Assembly: GCA_020444275.1 (NCBI GenBank)
Contig: JAHLLG010000005.1
Coordinates: 24,004 to 88,003, forward strand
DNA from: Bacteroidota bacterium
Lineage (GTDB): Bacteria; Bacteroidota; Bacteroidia; Bacteroidales; UBA12077
Length of the DNA stretch: 64,000 bases
Direction: 5' to 3'
Shown here: one piece after another, positions 33,543 through 42,709 of the stretch
Numbering within the stretch: position 1 is the stretch's first letter
Layout of the letters: each line of letters opens with the position of its first letter
Made by a program: the position numbers and the translations under genes
Notes under the pieces: model-generated
Told to the model about the DNA's origin: nothing
Seen by the model: only the letters and a program-made list of their open reading frames with translations
Database searches by the model: none

Positions 33543-34634
33543 ATGGAAATTAAGAAAGAGGACATTTATAAGTTTATTACACAAAATACAACAGATATTG
33601 TGTATACTGTTGAATTAGATTCTACGATTAAATTCTATAATAAAGCCATTGAAAAGATCTTTGAAACTTCTATTGAGGAAATTGAACGGAATCACTATAC
33701 CGAAATGATGCTTCCTAAGGATAAGGAATTTGCAAGAAAACTTCACGAAGACAGGTTAAATGGCAAAAGTTCTCTGTTTGAACATGGTTTTGAAACTCCA
33801 AATGGTAAAATTGTATACCTGGAAATATCTGCAAATCCAATCTTTAATGACAAAGGGGAAGTAATTGCTTCACTGGGTATTGCAAGAGATATTACCGAGC
33901 GTCGTAAGGCACAGGATGAGTTAAAAAATAAAAAGCACGAATTAGAAGAGATGGTGAGAATGAAAGATAAATTTCTTTCCATAATAGCACATGATTTGCG
34001 AGATCCTTTTAATATCCTGATTGGCTACTCCGATTTAATATTGGAACAATTAGAAGATTATTCACCAGAAAAATTTGAAAAACATATACAAGCCATAAAT
34101 GTTTCTTCAAATAATGCATATAATCTGCTAAATAATATATTAGACTGGTCAAAAGCAGAGTCTGGTAATATCTCGTATCGACCAGAAGAGGTAAATCTTA
34201 AAAAACTCATTGGTTTTATATTAACAAGTGCAAGCACTAATGCTTTAGCTAAAAATATTACATTAAAATCTTATATTCAGGATGATTATATTGCATCTAT
34301 TGATGAAAACATGATTAAAACCGTTCTACGGAACTTAATAAACAATGCTATCAAATTTTCTTTTAAGAATAGCGATGTTGTTGTAGAAGTACTCAATGAA
34401 AAACTACAATATATTATTCATGTTATAGATACGGGCATTGGAATTAAAGAAGATGTTTTACATCAAATATTTTCGCCTGAATTTAATACATCGGAGTCGG
34501 GAACAGCAAATGAACGAGGAACAGGTTTAGGATTAAAAATCTGCAAAGAGTTTGTGAATAAATGGGGAGGAAGAATTTGGGTAGAGAGTGAACACGGAAA
34601 AGGCAGTTCCTTTTCGTTTAGCATACCAAAATAA
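33543..34634 (+). CDS. Soluble PAS-domain sensor histidine kinase
   Basis: A 363-residue protein with an N-terminal PAS/PAC domain (about 5-125, ending DITERRKAQDEL), a coiled coil, HisKA (FLSIIAHDLRDP) and HATPase (NAIKFS, DTGIGI, GTGLGL). No transmembrane segment is present, so it senses inside the cell. ATG at 33543 is preferred over the GTG two codons earlier. No receiver or response regulator gene is adjacent, so the partner is unknown. Confidence 0.88.
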   Translation: MEIKKEDIYKFITQNTTDIVYTVELDSTIKFYNKAIEKIFETSIEEIERNHYTEMMLPKDKEFARKLHEDRLNGKSSLFEHGFETPNGKIVYLEISANPIFNDKGEVIASLGIARDITERRKAQDELKNKKHELEEMVRMKDKFLSIIAHDLRDPFNILIGYSDLILEQLEDYSPEKFEKHIQAINVSSNNAYNLLNNILDWSKAESGNISYRPEEVNLKKLIGFILTSASTNALAKNITLKSYIQDDYIASIDENMIKTVLRNLINNAIKFSFKNSDVVVEVLNEKLQYIIHVIDTGIGIKEDVLHQIFSPEFNTSESGTANERGTGLGLKICKEFVNKWGGRIWVESEHGKGSSFSFSIPK

Positions 34635-34705
34635 AAATTTTGCATATGGCATATTTGCATAATTTTTGATATCATTTTTAGGATTCTTTTTTTACATTTA
34701 CTACC

Positions 34706-37700
34706 ATGAAAAGGAATTTTATTACACTTTATCTGGTTTTAATTTCTTTACAAGTTTTTTCGCAATTTGGTCAAAACAAAGTTATGTACGAGCGTTTTGA
34801 CTTTGAAGTTTACAACACACCGCGATTTGAAATTCATAATTATTTAAAAAACGATACCGTAATTGCAAATCTTGGGCAATTGGCTGAAAGATGGTACTTA
34901 AGGCACTTTGCCATGTTTGGCGATTCATTACAAGACAGTCCGATAATCCTGTATAATAATACAACTGATTTCAAGCAAACTACTGTTATTTCAGGCATTA
35001 TTGGTGTAGGAACCGGTGGTGTCACCGAAGGATTAAGAAGCAGGGTGGTTATTCCCGTCATGGTTTCGAATAAGGAAACAGATCATGTATTGGGCCATGA
35101 AATGGTGCATGTTTTTCAGTACAATTTGGTTCGCGAAAGTGACAGTTTGTCTTTTCAGTCGCTGGCAAATACGCCATTATGGATGATAGAAGGCATGGCA
35201 GAGTTTCTTTCCATAGGTTCGTCTGATAACAGAACATCCATGTGGATGCGCGATGCAGTTATTCATGATGATGTTCCGTCGATTAAAGATATGACCCGAA
35301 GACCAGGCGAATATTTTCCTTACCGTTATGGTCATGCTTTTTGGTCTTACATTACTGGTGTCTGGGGCGATAATGTACTACAACCATTGTTTTACGAATC
35401 ACTGCGATATGGATTTGATCCCGCTTTCAGAAGAGTATTAGGTTTCGATTCTGATTCCTTGTCTGTTTTATGGCAAAATTCGGTTAAAAAACACTATCAA
35501 CAGTTTTTAAAAGATACCATTGCTCCGGTTGGCGAAGTGTTATTTAATGTTGAGAACGGTGGTGAAATTAATCTGTCTCCGGTATTAAGTAATGATGGGC
35601 AATATGTTACCTTTCTTTCAAATAAGGATGTTATTAATGTAGATTTGTTATTGGCCGATACAAAATCAGGAGAAATTATTTCTAAGCTTACATCATCATT
35701 AAGAAAATCGCATATCGATGATTTTAATTATGTTGAAGATGCCGGATCCTGGTCGCCCGATGGGACACGGTACATTATGACCACGTTTACTAAGGGAACC
35801 AATAAATTCCTGATAGTTAATCTTGAGAAAAATAAAGTAAAATCATCAGAGGAAATTAAGGTTGAAGGGATTGATTTGTTGATGAATCCGGAATGGTCGC
35901 CCGACGGGAAAACCATATTATTTAACGGATTGGTTCGTGGTAAAAGCGATTTGTATTTATATCATCTCGAAACAGGAAAAATAGAACAATTAACCGATGA
36001 TTTGCATTCTGACTTGCAACCATCGTGGTCGAGCGATGGTAGCGAAATTGCTTTTATTTCCGATCGAGGATCAGATTCTAACCTGGAAAAAGAGGTTTAT
36101 GGCACTTATAAACTTTGTGTATTGAAAAGAGATACCAAACAGCTTTTAGTGTACAATCTTTTCCCTGGTGCAAATATTTTTAGTCCTCAATATTCGCCTA
36201 GTGATTCATCTCTATACTTTTTATCTAATGCCGATGGTTTCAGAAATTTGTATCGATATCATTTGCATACAGGAGAAGTTTTTAAGCTTACTAAATTCGC
36301 TACCGGAATAAGCGGAATAACAGATCTTGCACCGGCATATAGTGTAGCTCGTGAAACAGGCGATGTTGCATACACACTATTTCGCGATGATAAATACGAA
36401 ATTTATAAAGCCAAACCCGATGATTTTTTACAGATACCGGTAGATCCGGATATAGTTGATCTTAAAGCTGAAAAATTACCTCCTGGCGAAACACGTATAG
36501 TAAATGTTGTTGATCATAACCTGGATTTTGTAAGAACTTGGCCCGAAGATTCGTTCAGAACGCAAGAGTATGATCCGAAGTTTGAACTGGAATATATTGG
36601 ATCCGGTGGTTTTGGAGTAGCACAAAGTACGTATGGAACCTTTGCATCGGGTGGAGTTAGTATGCTTTTTAGCGATATGCTTAAGTATCATCAGGTATAT
36701 ACCATGTTAAATATTAATGGTGAAGTTTACGATTTTGGCGGACAGTTGGCATACATTAATTCTAAAAAACGCATTACCTGGGGTGGATCATTTTCGCATT
36801 TTCCTTACAGAACAATGTACCTTAACTTTTTTAAAGATACAGCATCAGGTTACGATGTTGTAAATTATAGCTTAATCAGAATATTTGAAGAGAGTCTTTC
36901 CTTGTTTTCACAATATCCATTGTCGACAAAACTTCGATTCGAAGGTGGTTTTTCATATTCGCGATACAGTTACCGTATCGATAGTTTAAATTACTACTAT
37001 TATCCTAACCAATATCCGTATGGTTATGCTGGTCAAAATAAGGAACGTGCAAATGTAGAACCTCCGGCATTTAATGTAGGAAGTGCCTACCTGGCATTTG
37101 TGGGCGACAACTCAAGTTTTGGAATAACATCCCCTATGATGGGATATCGCTATCGATTTCAGGTTGGTAAAATGTTTGATGAGTATGATATCTATAATCT
37201 TTCGTTGGATGTTCGAAAATATTTCTTTTTAAAGCCCGTGAGTTTGGCCTTCAGGGCAATGCATTATGGTCGTTATGGCAAAGATGCCAACAAGCTGTAT
37301 CCAATCTATCTCGGAAGTGAATATTTAATACATGGTTATAATTTTAATGCCTTTTATAGGGCAGAGGATTCATATACCGGAGGAGAGTACCTCAGTTCAA
37401 GCAATATTGCGGGGAGCAAAATTGTGGTGTTTAATTCAGAGTTAAGATTTCCATTTACAGGAGTAAAACGATTCTCTTTAATTAAATCCGGGTATTTCTA
37501 TTCCGATATTGTACTCTTTTTCGATGCAGGTGTTTCGTGGAAAAAAGATCGGTTCCCCTGGCGCGAATCCAGTGATGTTCGATTCTACTGGAACCCTGAC
37601 CCTGAATATTATACCCCTATTTATAGTTTAGGAGCTTCGTTGCGAATTAACTTATTTGGTTTTGCCATTCTCGAGCCCTACATTGCAATTCCATTTCAGT

Positions 37701-37753
37701 TAGAGGATGCAGGTTATTCTACCGGGTTCTTTATTAGCGGAGGAGGTTGGTAG
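34706..37753 (+). CDS. Exported peptidase-MA / TolB-propeller / outer-membrane barrel protein
   Basis: A 1015-residue protein with a signal peptide (1-19). A peptidase-MA-like domain follows, with HEMVH (H131, E132, H135) and a downstream glutamate in IEGMAEF (E162), as in gluzincin metalloproteases. Next come several TolB/PD40 beta-propeller repeats (about 285-550, e.g. SWSPDGT, EWSPDGK, SWSSDGS) and a C-terminal region of alternating aromatic strands (about 620-1015) resembling a BamA-type beta-barrel. It is probably an outer-membrane protein with a periplasmic or surface protease-like head. Substrate unknown; the gene stands alone. Confidence 0.75.
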   Translation: MKRNFITLYLVLISLQVFSQFGQNKVMYERFDFEVYNTPRFEIHNYLKNDTVIANLGQLAERWYLRHFAMFGDSLQDSPIILYNNTTDFKQTTVISGIIGVGTGGVTEGLRSRVVIPVMVSNKETDHVLGHEMVHVFQYNLVRESDSLSFQSLANTPLWMIEGMAEFLSIGSSDNRTSMWMRDAVIHDDVPSIKDMTRRPGEYFPYRYGHAFWSYITGVWGDNVLQPLFYESLRYGFDPAFRRVLGFDSDSLSVLWQNSVKKHYQQFLKDTIAPVGEVLFNVENGGEINLSPVLSNDGQYVTFLSNKDVINVDLLLADTKSGEIISKLTSSLRKSHIDDFNYVEDAGSWSPDGTRYIMTTFTKGTNKFLIVNLEKNKVKSSEEIKVEGIDLLMNPEWSPDGKTILFNGLVRGKSDLYLYHLETGKIEQLTDDLHSDLQPSWSSDGSEIAFISDRGSDSNLEKEVYGTYKLCVLKRDTKQLLVYNLFPGANIFSPQYSPSDSSLYFLSNADGFRNLYRYHLHTGEVFKLTKFATGISGITDLAPAYSVARETGDVAYTLFRDDKYEIYKAKPDDFLQIPVDPDIVDLKAEKLPPGETRIVNVVDHNLDFVRTWPEDSFRTQEYDPKFELEYIGSGGFGVAQSTYGTFASGGVSMLFSDMLKYHQVYTMLNINGEVYDFGGQLAYINSKKRITWGGSFSHFPYRTMYLNFFKDTASGYDVVNYSLIRIFEESLSLFSQYPLSTKLRFEGGFSYSRYSYRIDSLNYYYYPNQYPYGYAGQNKERANVEPPAFNVGSAYLAFVGDNSSFGITSPMMGYRYRFQVGKMFDEYDIYNLSLDVRKYFFLKPVSLAFRAMHYGRYGKDANKLYPIYLGSEYLIHGYNFNAFYRAEDSYTGGEYLSSSNIAGSKIVVFNSELRFPFTGVKRFSLIKSGYFYSDIVLFFDAGVSWKKDRFPWRESSDVRFYWNPDPEYYTPIYSLGASLRINLFGFAILEPYIAIPFQLEDAGYSTGFFISGGGW

Positions 37754-37910
37754 AGAATAGTTTATTCGTTGTACTTTTAGATTTCTTAGTTTTTAATTAA
37801 AAAAATAAATTATTCTGAGTATTCGTAAATCAGTTTTTATACAAATCTTGTTGCGATATTAAACAACAATAATAGAAAACTGTTACGTTAACTGATCTCT
37901 GCCCACTTTT

Positions 37911-38144
37911 CTAATCTACCTCTTCAAAATCCACATAATCACCTTCATCCTTATCTATTTTTTTCCTGTCGGGATGCTTCGTTTTTATGGTAACATCACC
38001 TTCTCTCTTTTGATTGTAATTTTGTTGTTGATTTTCGAAGTTATTTCGCATCTTGCTGGCATATGAACGAAACAGAAAGCGTGTAACTACACGAATAATG
38101 AAATATATTACCAGTAATATTAAAAGAAATCTAACCAAAACCAT
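37911..38144 (-). CDS. Small DUF4834-like membrane protein
   Basis: A 77-residue protein with one N-terminal transmembrane helix (about 2-19) followed by a basic/Gln-rich stretch and an acidic tail (KDEGDYVDFEEVD). This size and pattern match the Bacteroidota DUF4834 family, which has no known function. The ATG at 38144 is chosen because longer in-frame readings add an unlikely extension into the trpS upstream region. It is divergent from trpS. Confidence 0.65.
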   Translation of the reverse strand: MVLVRFLLILLVIYFIIRVVTRFLFRSYASKMRNNFENQQQNYNQKREGDVTIKTKHPDRKKIDKDEGDYVDFEEVD

Positions 38145-38239
38145 TGTATTTTTTTTACTTCTGTTAAAGGGTTTACTTTTATTTAATCGGTATGTGTATA
38201 AAAGCAAATCAAGAAGCCTAATTATTAATAAACATTTTT

Positions 38240-38247
38240 TACTTTTG
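38240..38247 (+). promoter_or_regulatory. Candidate -7 promoter box for trpS
   Basis: TACTTTTG matches TAnnTTTG, 34 bases upstream of the trpS ATG. No clear -33 element. Confidence 0.45.
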
Positions 38248-38281
38248 CAAAAATACTATAATCAATCAACAAAATAAAACT

Positions 38282-39271
38282 ATGGAAACGGTTGTTAGTG
38301 GAATAAGGCCTACAGGGAATCTTCATTTGGGAAATTACTTTGGAGCAATGAAGAATTTTTTAAAAATGCAACAAGAAAATAATTGCTATTTTTTTATTGC
38401 AGATTATCATTCATTAACAACTCATCCTACACCTGCCGATTTGCACGGTAGCGTTAAACAGGTTTTAGCAGAATACCTGGCATGTGGACTGGACCCTGAA
38501 ATTGCTACGATTTATTTGCAAAGTGATGTACCGGAAGTTACCGAACTTTACTTACTGTTAAATATGAATGCATACATCGGAGAGCTTGAGCGTACTACAT
38601 CCTTTAAAGATAAAGTAAGAAAGCAACCCGAAAATGTAAATGCCGGATTGTTAACGTATCCTGTTTTAATGGCTGCCGATATTATTATTCATAATGCAGC
38701 AAAGGTTCCGGTAGGAAAAGATCAGGAGCAAAATCTTGAAATGGCCCGAAAGTTTGCACGTCGTTTTAATAATATTTACAAGGTTGATTATTTTAGAGAG
38801 CCGCAACCATACAACTTTGGGGAGGCTTTAATTAAAATTCCAGGACTTGATGGTACCGGCAAAATGGGGAAATCGGAAGGTAACGGTATTTTCTTAGTCG
38901 ATAACGAAAAACAAATTAAGAAAAAGGTGATGCGTGCGGTTACAGATAGCGGACCAACAGAAATGAACGCTGAAATGCCTGAGCCCATTCAGAATTTGTT
39001 TACTTTAATGAATGTGGTTTCTGAACAAAGCACTATTGATTTCTTTAAAGAAAAATATGCTAAATGTGAAATCCGATACGGCGATTTAAAGAAACAGCTG
39101 GCAGAAGACATTAATATGTTTGTAGCTCCAATAAGAGAGAAAATTAATGATATTAAAGCCAACGATGATTATCTTCGAAAAGTAGCTAAAGAGGGTGCAG
39201 AGAAAGCTCGCGAAAGTGCAATAAAAACTGTAAAAGAGGTTCGAGAGATTATTGGGTTTAAGCCGTTCTAA
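38282..39271 (+). CDS. trpS: Tryptophan--tRNA ligase
   Basis: A 329-residue class I aminoacyl-tRNA synthetase that charges tRNA-Trp. The HIGH-type signature is HLGN (15-18) after GIRPTGN, and the KMSKS-type loop reads KMGKSEGN. The GKDQEQNLEMAR block contacts the substrate. Length is typical for bacterial TrpS. ATG at 38282; a terminator follows. Confidence 0.96.
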   Translation: METVVSGIRPTGNLHLGNYFGAMKNFLKMQQENNCYFFIADYHSLTTHPTPADLHGSVKQVLAEYLACGLDPEIATIYLQSDVPEVTELYLLLNMNAYIGELERTTSFKDKVRKQPENVNAGLLTYPVLMAADIIIHNAAKVPVGKDQEQNLEMARKFARRFNNIYKVDYFREPQPYNFGEALIKIPGLDGTGKMGKSEGNGIFLVDNEKQIKKKVMRAVTDSGPTEMNAEMPEPIQNLFTLMNVVSEQSTIDFFKEKYAKCEIRYGDLKKQLAEDINMFVAPIREKINDIKANDDYLRKVAKEGAEKARESAIKTVKEVREIIGFKPF

Positions 39272-39296
39272 ATTTCTTCAACAATTTAATATAAAT

Positions 39297-39333
39297 ACAT
39301 CCGAAGTTTCAAATACTTTGGATGTTTCTTTTT
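39297..39333 (+). terminator. Rho-independent terminator after trpS
   Basis: The stem ACATCCGAAGT / ACTTTGGATGT (one G-U pair) with a 7-base loop is followed by TTCTTTTT, 25 bases past the trpS stop. Confidence 0.8.
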
Positions 39334-39346
39334 ATAGATTCTTTGC

Positions 39347-40162
39347 TTAAATAAAAAGTAACAAACTTACAGCCATTACCATCATTCCCAGTACCAGGCC
39401 ATAAATTGAAAGGTGATGTTCGCCATATTCTCGTGCAGCTGGTAAAAGCTCATCAATTGAGATAAATACCATGATGCCTGCAACACCGGCAAATAAAATA
39501 CCGAATATCGTATCGCTCATAAATGGCATTAAGATGAGGTAACCTATCAGTGCTCCAACAGGTTCTGCCAGTCCGGATAAGAAGGAGTTCCAGAATGCTT
39601 TTTTCCTGCTTCCTGTTGCATAGTAAATTGGAACCGAAACTGCAATTCCTTCAGGAATATTATGAATGGAGATGGCCACAGCAATGGCTATACCTAAACT
39701 TGGGTCGGTAAGAGCAGCCGTAAAGGTAGCCAGTCCTTCAGGAAAGTTGTGAATTGCAATGGCTAATGCAGTGAACATACCCATTTTCATAAGTTTTTTA
39801 TTTTTGTGAGCTGTTTTAGCTGCTTCGTCCATTTCTTCAACCATTCTAATTTCATGAGGGTTCTCAACAGAAGGGATCAATTTATCGATAAGTGCAATGA
39901 AAAATATGCCACCAAAAAAAGAAGCAACAGTAATCCATGATCCCATTTTTTCACCTAACTCGGCAACTAGAGAATCTTTAGCTTTAAAAAAGATTTCAAT
40001 CATAGAGACATAAATCATTACTCCCGCAGAAAAACCAAGTGCCAGAGATAAAAATTTGGTGTTCGTTGTTTTGGTGAAAAATGCAAGAACACTGCCTATA
40101 CCCGTTGATAAGCCTGCAAATAGCGTTAATCCAAAAGCAAACAAAACGGTTTCATTAATCAT
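39347..40162 (-). CDS. zupT: ZIP-family metal transporter (ZupT-like)
   Basis: A 271-residue protein with eight predicted transmembrane helices. The two metal-site helices read [10 protein letters not shown] and [12 protein letters not shown], the hallmark of ZupT-type ZIP importers for zinc and other divalent cations. A charged loop (about 90-125) separates helices 3 and 4. It is monocistronic, convergent with trpS. Metal specificity cannot be read. Confidence 0.92.
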   Translation of the reverse strand: MINETVLFAFGLTLFAGLSTGIGSVLAFFTKTTNTKFLSLALGFSAGVMIYVSMIEIFFKAKDSLVAELGEKMGSWITVASFFGGIFFIALIDKLIPSVENPHEIRMVEEMDEAAKTAHKNKKLMKMGMFTALAIAIHNFPEGLATFTAALTDPSLGIAIAVAISIHNIPEGIAVSVPIYYATGSRKKAFWNSFLSGLAEPVGALIGYLILMPFMSDTIFGILFAGVAGIMVFISIDELLPAAREYGEHHLSIYGLVLGMMVMAVSLLLFI

Positions 40163-40247
40163 GGCATCTAATTTTAGTTGAAAAGATAAATGTACGAATC
40201 ATTTTAAAATATTACTATATCAGTAATCTACGAATCGATTGTTTTCT

Positions 40248-41450
40248 TTAATCATGAAAAGGTTTCCAGTTTTTGGCTAATCCGCCGACCCCTGTTTCAC
40301 GATATGCACTTTGAATGTCGCGACCTGTTTCAGCCATAGTTTCCACGGCACTATCAAATGAGATTTTATGTCCTCCATCGGAAAATAGCGCATAAACAGC
40401 ACATTCCATTGCCTTACCTGCTGCTATCGCATTTCGTTCTATACATGGAATCTGAACATAACCACCAATAGGATCGCACGTTAAGCCCAGGTTGTGCTCA
40501 AATCCCATTTCGGCAGCGTATTCAATTTGCCGTAACGAACCTCCCATAATTTGCGCTGCAGCACCAGCCGCCATGGCACAGGCAGTGCCAATTTCTCCCT
40601 GGCATCCCACTTCTGCTCCCGAAATGGATGCATTCCGTTTTACAATATTGCCAATTAATCCGGCAGTAGCTAAAGCGCGAACTATTTTTGTTTCATTAAT
40701 ATATTCTTCTCTTTCAAGATAATATAAAATTGCTGGTAAAACTCCCGAGGAGCCACATGTTGGTGCGGTTACTATTTTCCCTCCCGCTGCATTCTCTTCT
40801 GATACAGCTAACGCATATGAAAAAAGCAATCCCTGGTTTTGAATGGCACCTTTCGAGTTTTTCGATTTCATAAAATAGGTGCTTGCTTTTCGTGCCAGCT
40901 TTATGTTACCGGGCAAAACACCTTCATTATTTAAACCCGCTTCGATCGTATCTTTCATGATATGCCAAACCTCTTTCAGGAAATCCCATACTTCCGGTCC
41001 TTCGCAAGTTTCAACATATCCCCAGAAGGTCTGTCCTTCTCGATTACACCAGTCCAGAATATCGCTCAAGTTTTTATGCTTATAAACGATTTTATCATTT
41101 ATAATGCCTGTTGAATCTTTTAAATCACCACCGCCAATACTATACACAGTCCATGTATCAACTATATTGTCCTTGTTTTTCGCTTCCAGTATCATTCCAT
41201 TAGGATGAAGTGGTAATTCTTCCTTTTCATTCCAGATAATATCAACCTGATTGGGAGCAAAAACTTTTTCTAAGGCAACATCGGTGTGATGACCTTTACC
41301 TGTAGCAGCTAAGCTACCATATAGTGTTACTTTAAATTCTTTTATGGTTGGATTTTTGTCTATGAAGAACTTGGCAGCACGAACCGGTCCTATGGTATGA
41401 CTGCTCGAGGGCCCGTAGCCAATTTTATATAATTCGCGTATTGATTGCAT
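40248..41450 (-). CDS. sdaA: L-serine dehydratase (single-chain, iron-sulfur)
   Basis: A 400-residue enzyme converting L-serine to pyruvate and ammonia. The N-terminal beta domain opens MQSIRELYKIGYGPSSSH; the alpha domain carries the cluster cysteines in TAPTCGSSG, GCQGEIG and CDPIGGYVQIPC. The ATG at 41450 is chosen because it matches family N-termini and because the only upstream alternative, a TTG at 41471, overlaps a good promoter box. It complements alanine dehydrogenase in amino-acid-based pyruvate supply. Confidence 0.94.
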   Translation of the reverse strand: MQSIRELYKIGYGPSSSHTIGPVRAAKFFIDKNPTIKEFKVTLYGSLAATGKGHHTDVALEKVFAPNQVDIIWNEKEELPLHPNGMILEAKNKDNIVDTWTVYSIGGGDLKDSTGIINDKIVYKHKNLSDILDWCNREGQTFWGYVETCEGPEVWDFLKEVWHIMKDTIEAGLNNEGVLPGNIKLARKASTYFMKSKNSKGAIQNQGLLFSYALAVSEENAAGGKIVTAPTCGSSGVLPAILYYLEREEYINETKIVRALATAGLIGNIVKRNASISGAEVGCQGEIGTACAMAAGAAAQIMGGSLRQIEYAAEMGFEHNLGLTCDPIGGYVQIPCIERNAIAAGKAMECAVYALFSDGGHKISFDSAVETMAETGRDIQSAYRETGVGGLAKNWKPFHD

Positions 41451-41468
41451 GGGTATAAATATTTCAGA

Positions 41469-41476
41469 CAAAGCTA
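41469..41476 (-). promoter_or_regulatory. Candidate -7 promoter box for sdaA (decides the start)
   Basis: Minus-strand TAGCTTTG matches TAnnTTTG, 18 bases upstream of the ATG at 41450. It overlaps the alternative TTG start, arguing against that longer reading. Confidence 0.5.
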
Positions 41477-41527
41477 ATAAAAAAGGTTTTGTTAACTTAT
41501 GGCTTGTTATAAATTAAGGTTATTTTT

Positions 41528-42709
41528 TTAGATGTTAACCTTTTTGGCTCTCTTAAATGGTTTGTTTCTATCAAATAAATACCTATAAGTAGTATGTGTT
41601 TTTAGTACGTGGCCACCAACCTGATCGAGCACTTTTAGCATGGTAGGATTAAAATCTCCAATCCAGTTAAATTGCAGATGTTTGTAAGGGAAATCTTTTT
41701 TCAGAGCTTCATGTGCAAAAGCCATTACTATACCACCTTCAATTCCTTTTGCCTGGAATTCGGGGACAACTCCAAAAATTAATCCCAGTGCTGTATCGCA
41801 CGCCCCTGTAAGTTTATAAAACATAAATTTCAGTTTTCCCCAAAGATTCATTTTTCCATTAAGATGTCTTACAATTTGATTTATTTCCGGTACCTGCAAG
41901 AAAAAGGCGATAGGTTCATTTTCATAATATGCAAACCACATAATTCGCTCATCGAGAATGGGTTTAAGACTTTTCATTAAACCTCTGGCATGCACTTTGG
42001 TCATTTCAGCAACTCCCGGGAATCTGGCCCAGGCTTTATTAAATACTGTTCTGAAATCTTCGGTATATTTTTCCAGTTCTTTCTTTTCGAGGTGTTTAAA
42101 TTCGTAGTTGGGATTTTGATTTAATCGTTCTGCCTTTTCTTGCATTACTTTACTGACTCCTTCGAAAACAACTTTTCGGTAGTAAGTAAACTGATTAAAA
42201 TAGTTTTGAAAACCATACGTTTCGAACAGATCTTTGTAATATGGAAAATTGTAGGGCATGCAATAGTTTGGTGGATAATCAAAACCATCAATAAGACAAC
42301 CCCACCAACGATCACGATCACCAAAATTTATCGGGCCATCCATGGCTTCCATTCCTTTTGCTTGCAACCATTCTTTACTTGCTTCAAAAAGTATATTTGC
42401 AGCTTCCTGATTATTAATACAATCAAAAAAACCAACCCCACCTGTCGGTTGATCATTTTTTGCAGCGCTTTTTTTATCGTAGAAAGCAGCTATTCGTCCA
42501 ACGGTATTGTTCTTTTCATCTTTTAATATCCAGCGGATGGCATCGCCATGGCGGAAAAGTTTATTTTTATTAGGATCAAACACAGATTCAATATCCTGAT
42601 CCAAAGGACGAATCCAGTTTTTTTCATTTTTATATAAACGTACAGGAAATTGTAAAAATTCCTTTTTAGTTTGAGGTGTATTAACTTCAATTATTTTGTA
42701 CTTACTCAT
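41528..42709 (-). CDS. Uncharacterised GNAT-like protein
   Basis: A 393-residue protein of a family widespread in Bacteroidota and usually annotated as a GNAT-superfamily or YghO-like protein. Visible blocks include FLQFPVRLYKNEKNWIRP at the N-terminus, EAMDGPINFGDRDRWWG in the middle, and a second half (about 230-370) with the strand-helix pattern of an acetyltransferase fold. No substrate is known. Its start overlaps the stop of the Na/Pi cotransporter by 4 bases, so translation is coupled. Confidence 0.65.
   Translation of the reverse strand: MSKYKIIEVNTPQTKKEFLQFPVRLYKNEKNWIRPLDQDIESVFDPNKNKLFRHGDAIRWILKDEKNNTVGRIAAFYDKKSAAKNDQPTGGVGFFDCINNQEAANILFEASKEWLQAKGMEAMDGPINFGDRDRWWGCLIDGFDYPPNYCMPYNFPYYKDLFETYGFQNYFNQFTYYRKVVFEGVSKVMQEKAERLNQNPNYEFKHLEKKELEKYTEDFRTVFNKAWARFPGVAEMTKVHARGLMKSLKPILDERIMWFAYYENEPIAFFLQVPEINQIVRHLNGKMNLWGKLKFMFYKLTGACDTALGLIFGVVPEFQAKGIEGGIVMAFAHEALKKDFPYKHLQFNWIGDFNPTMLKVLDQVGGHVLKTHTTYRYLFDRNKPFKRAKKVNI

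Noticed and set aside
42140..42526. 128-codon plus-strand frame inside the GNAT-like gene
   Set aside because: It is antisense to a well-supported gene and has no recognisable domain or ribosome site.
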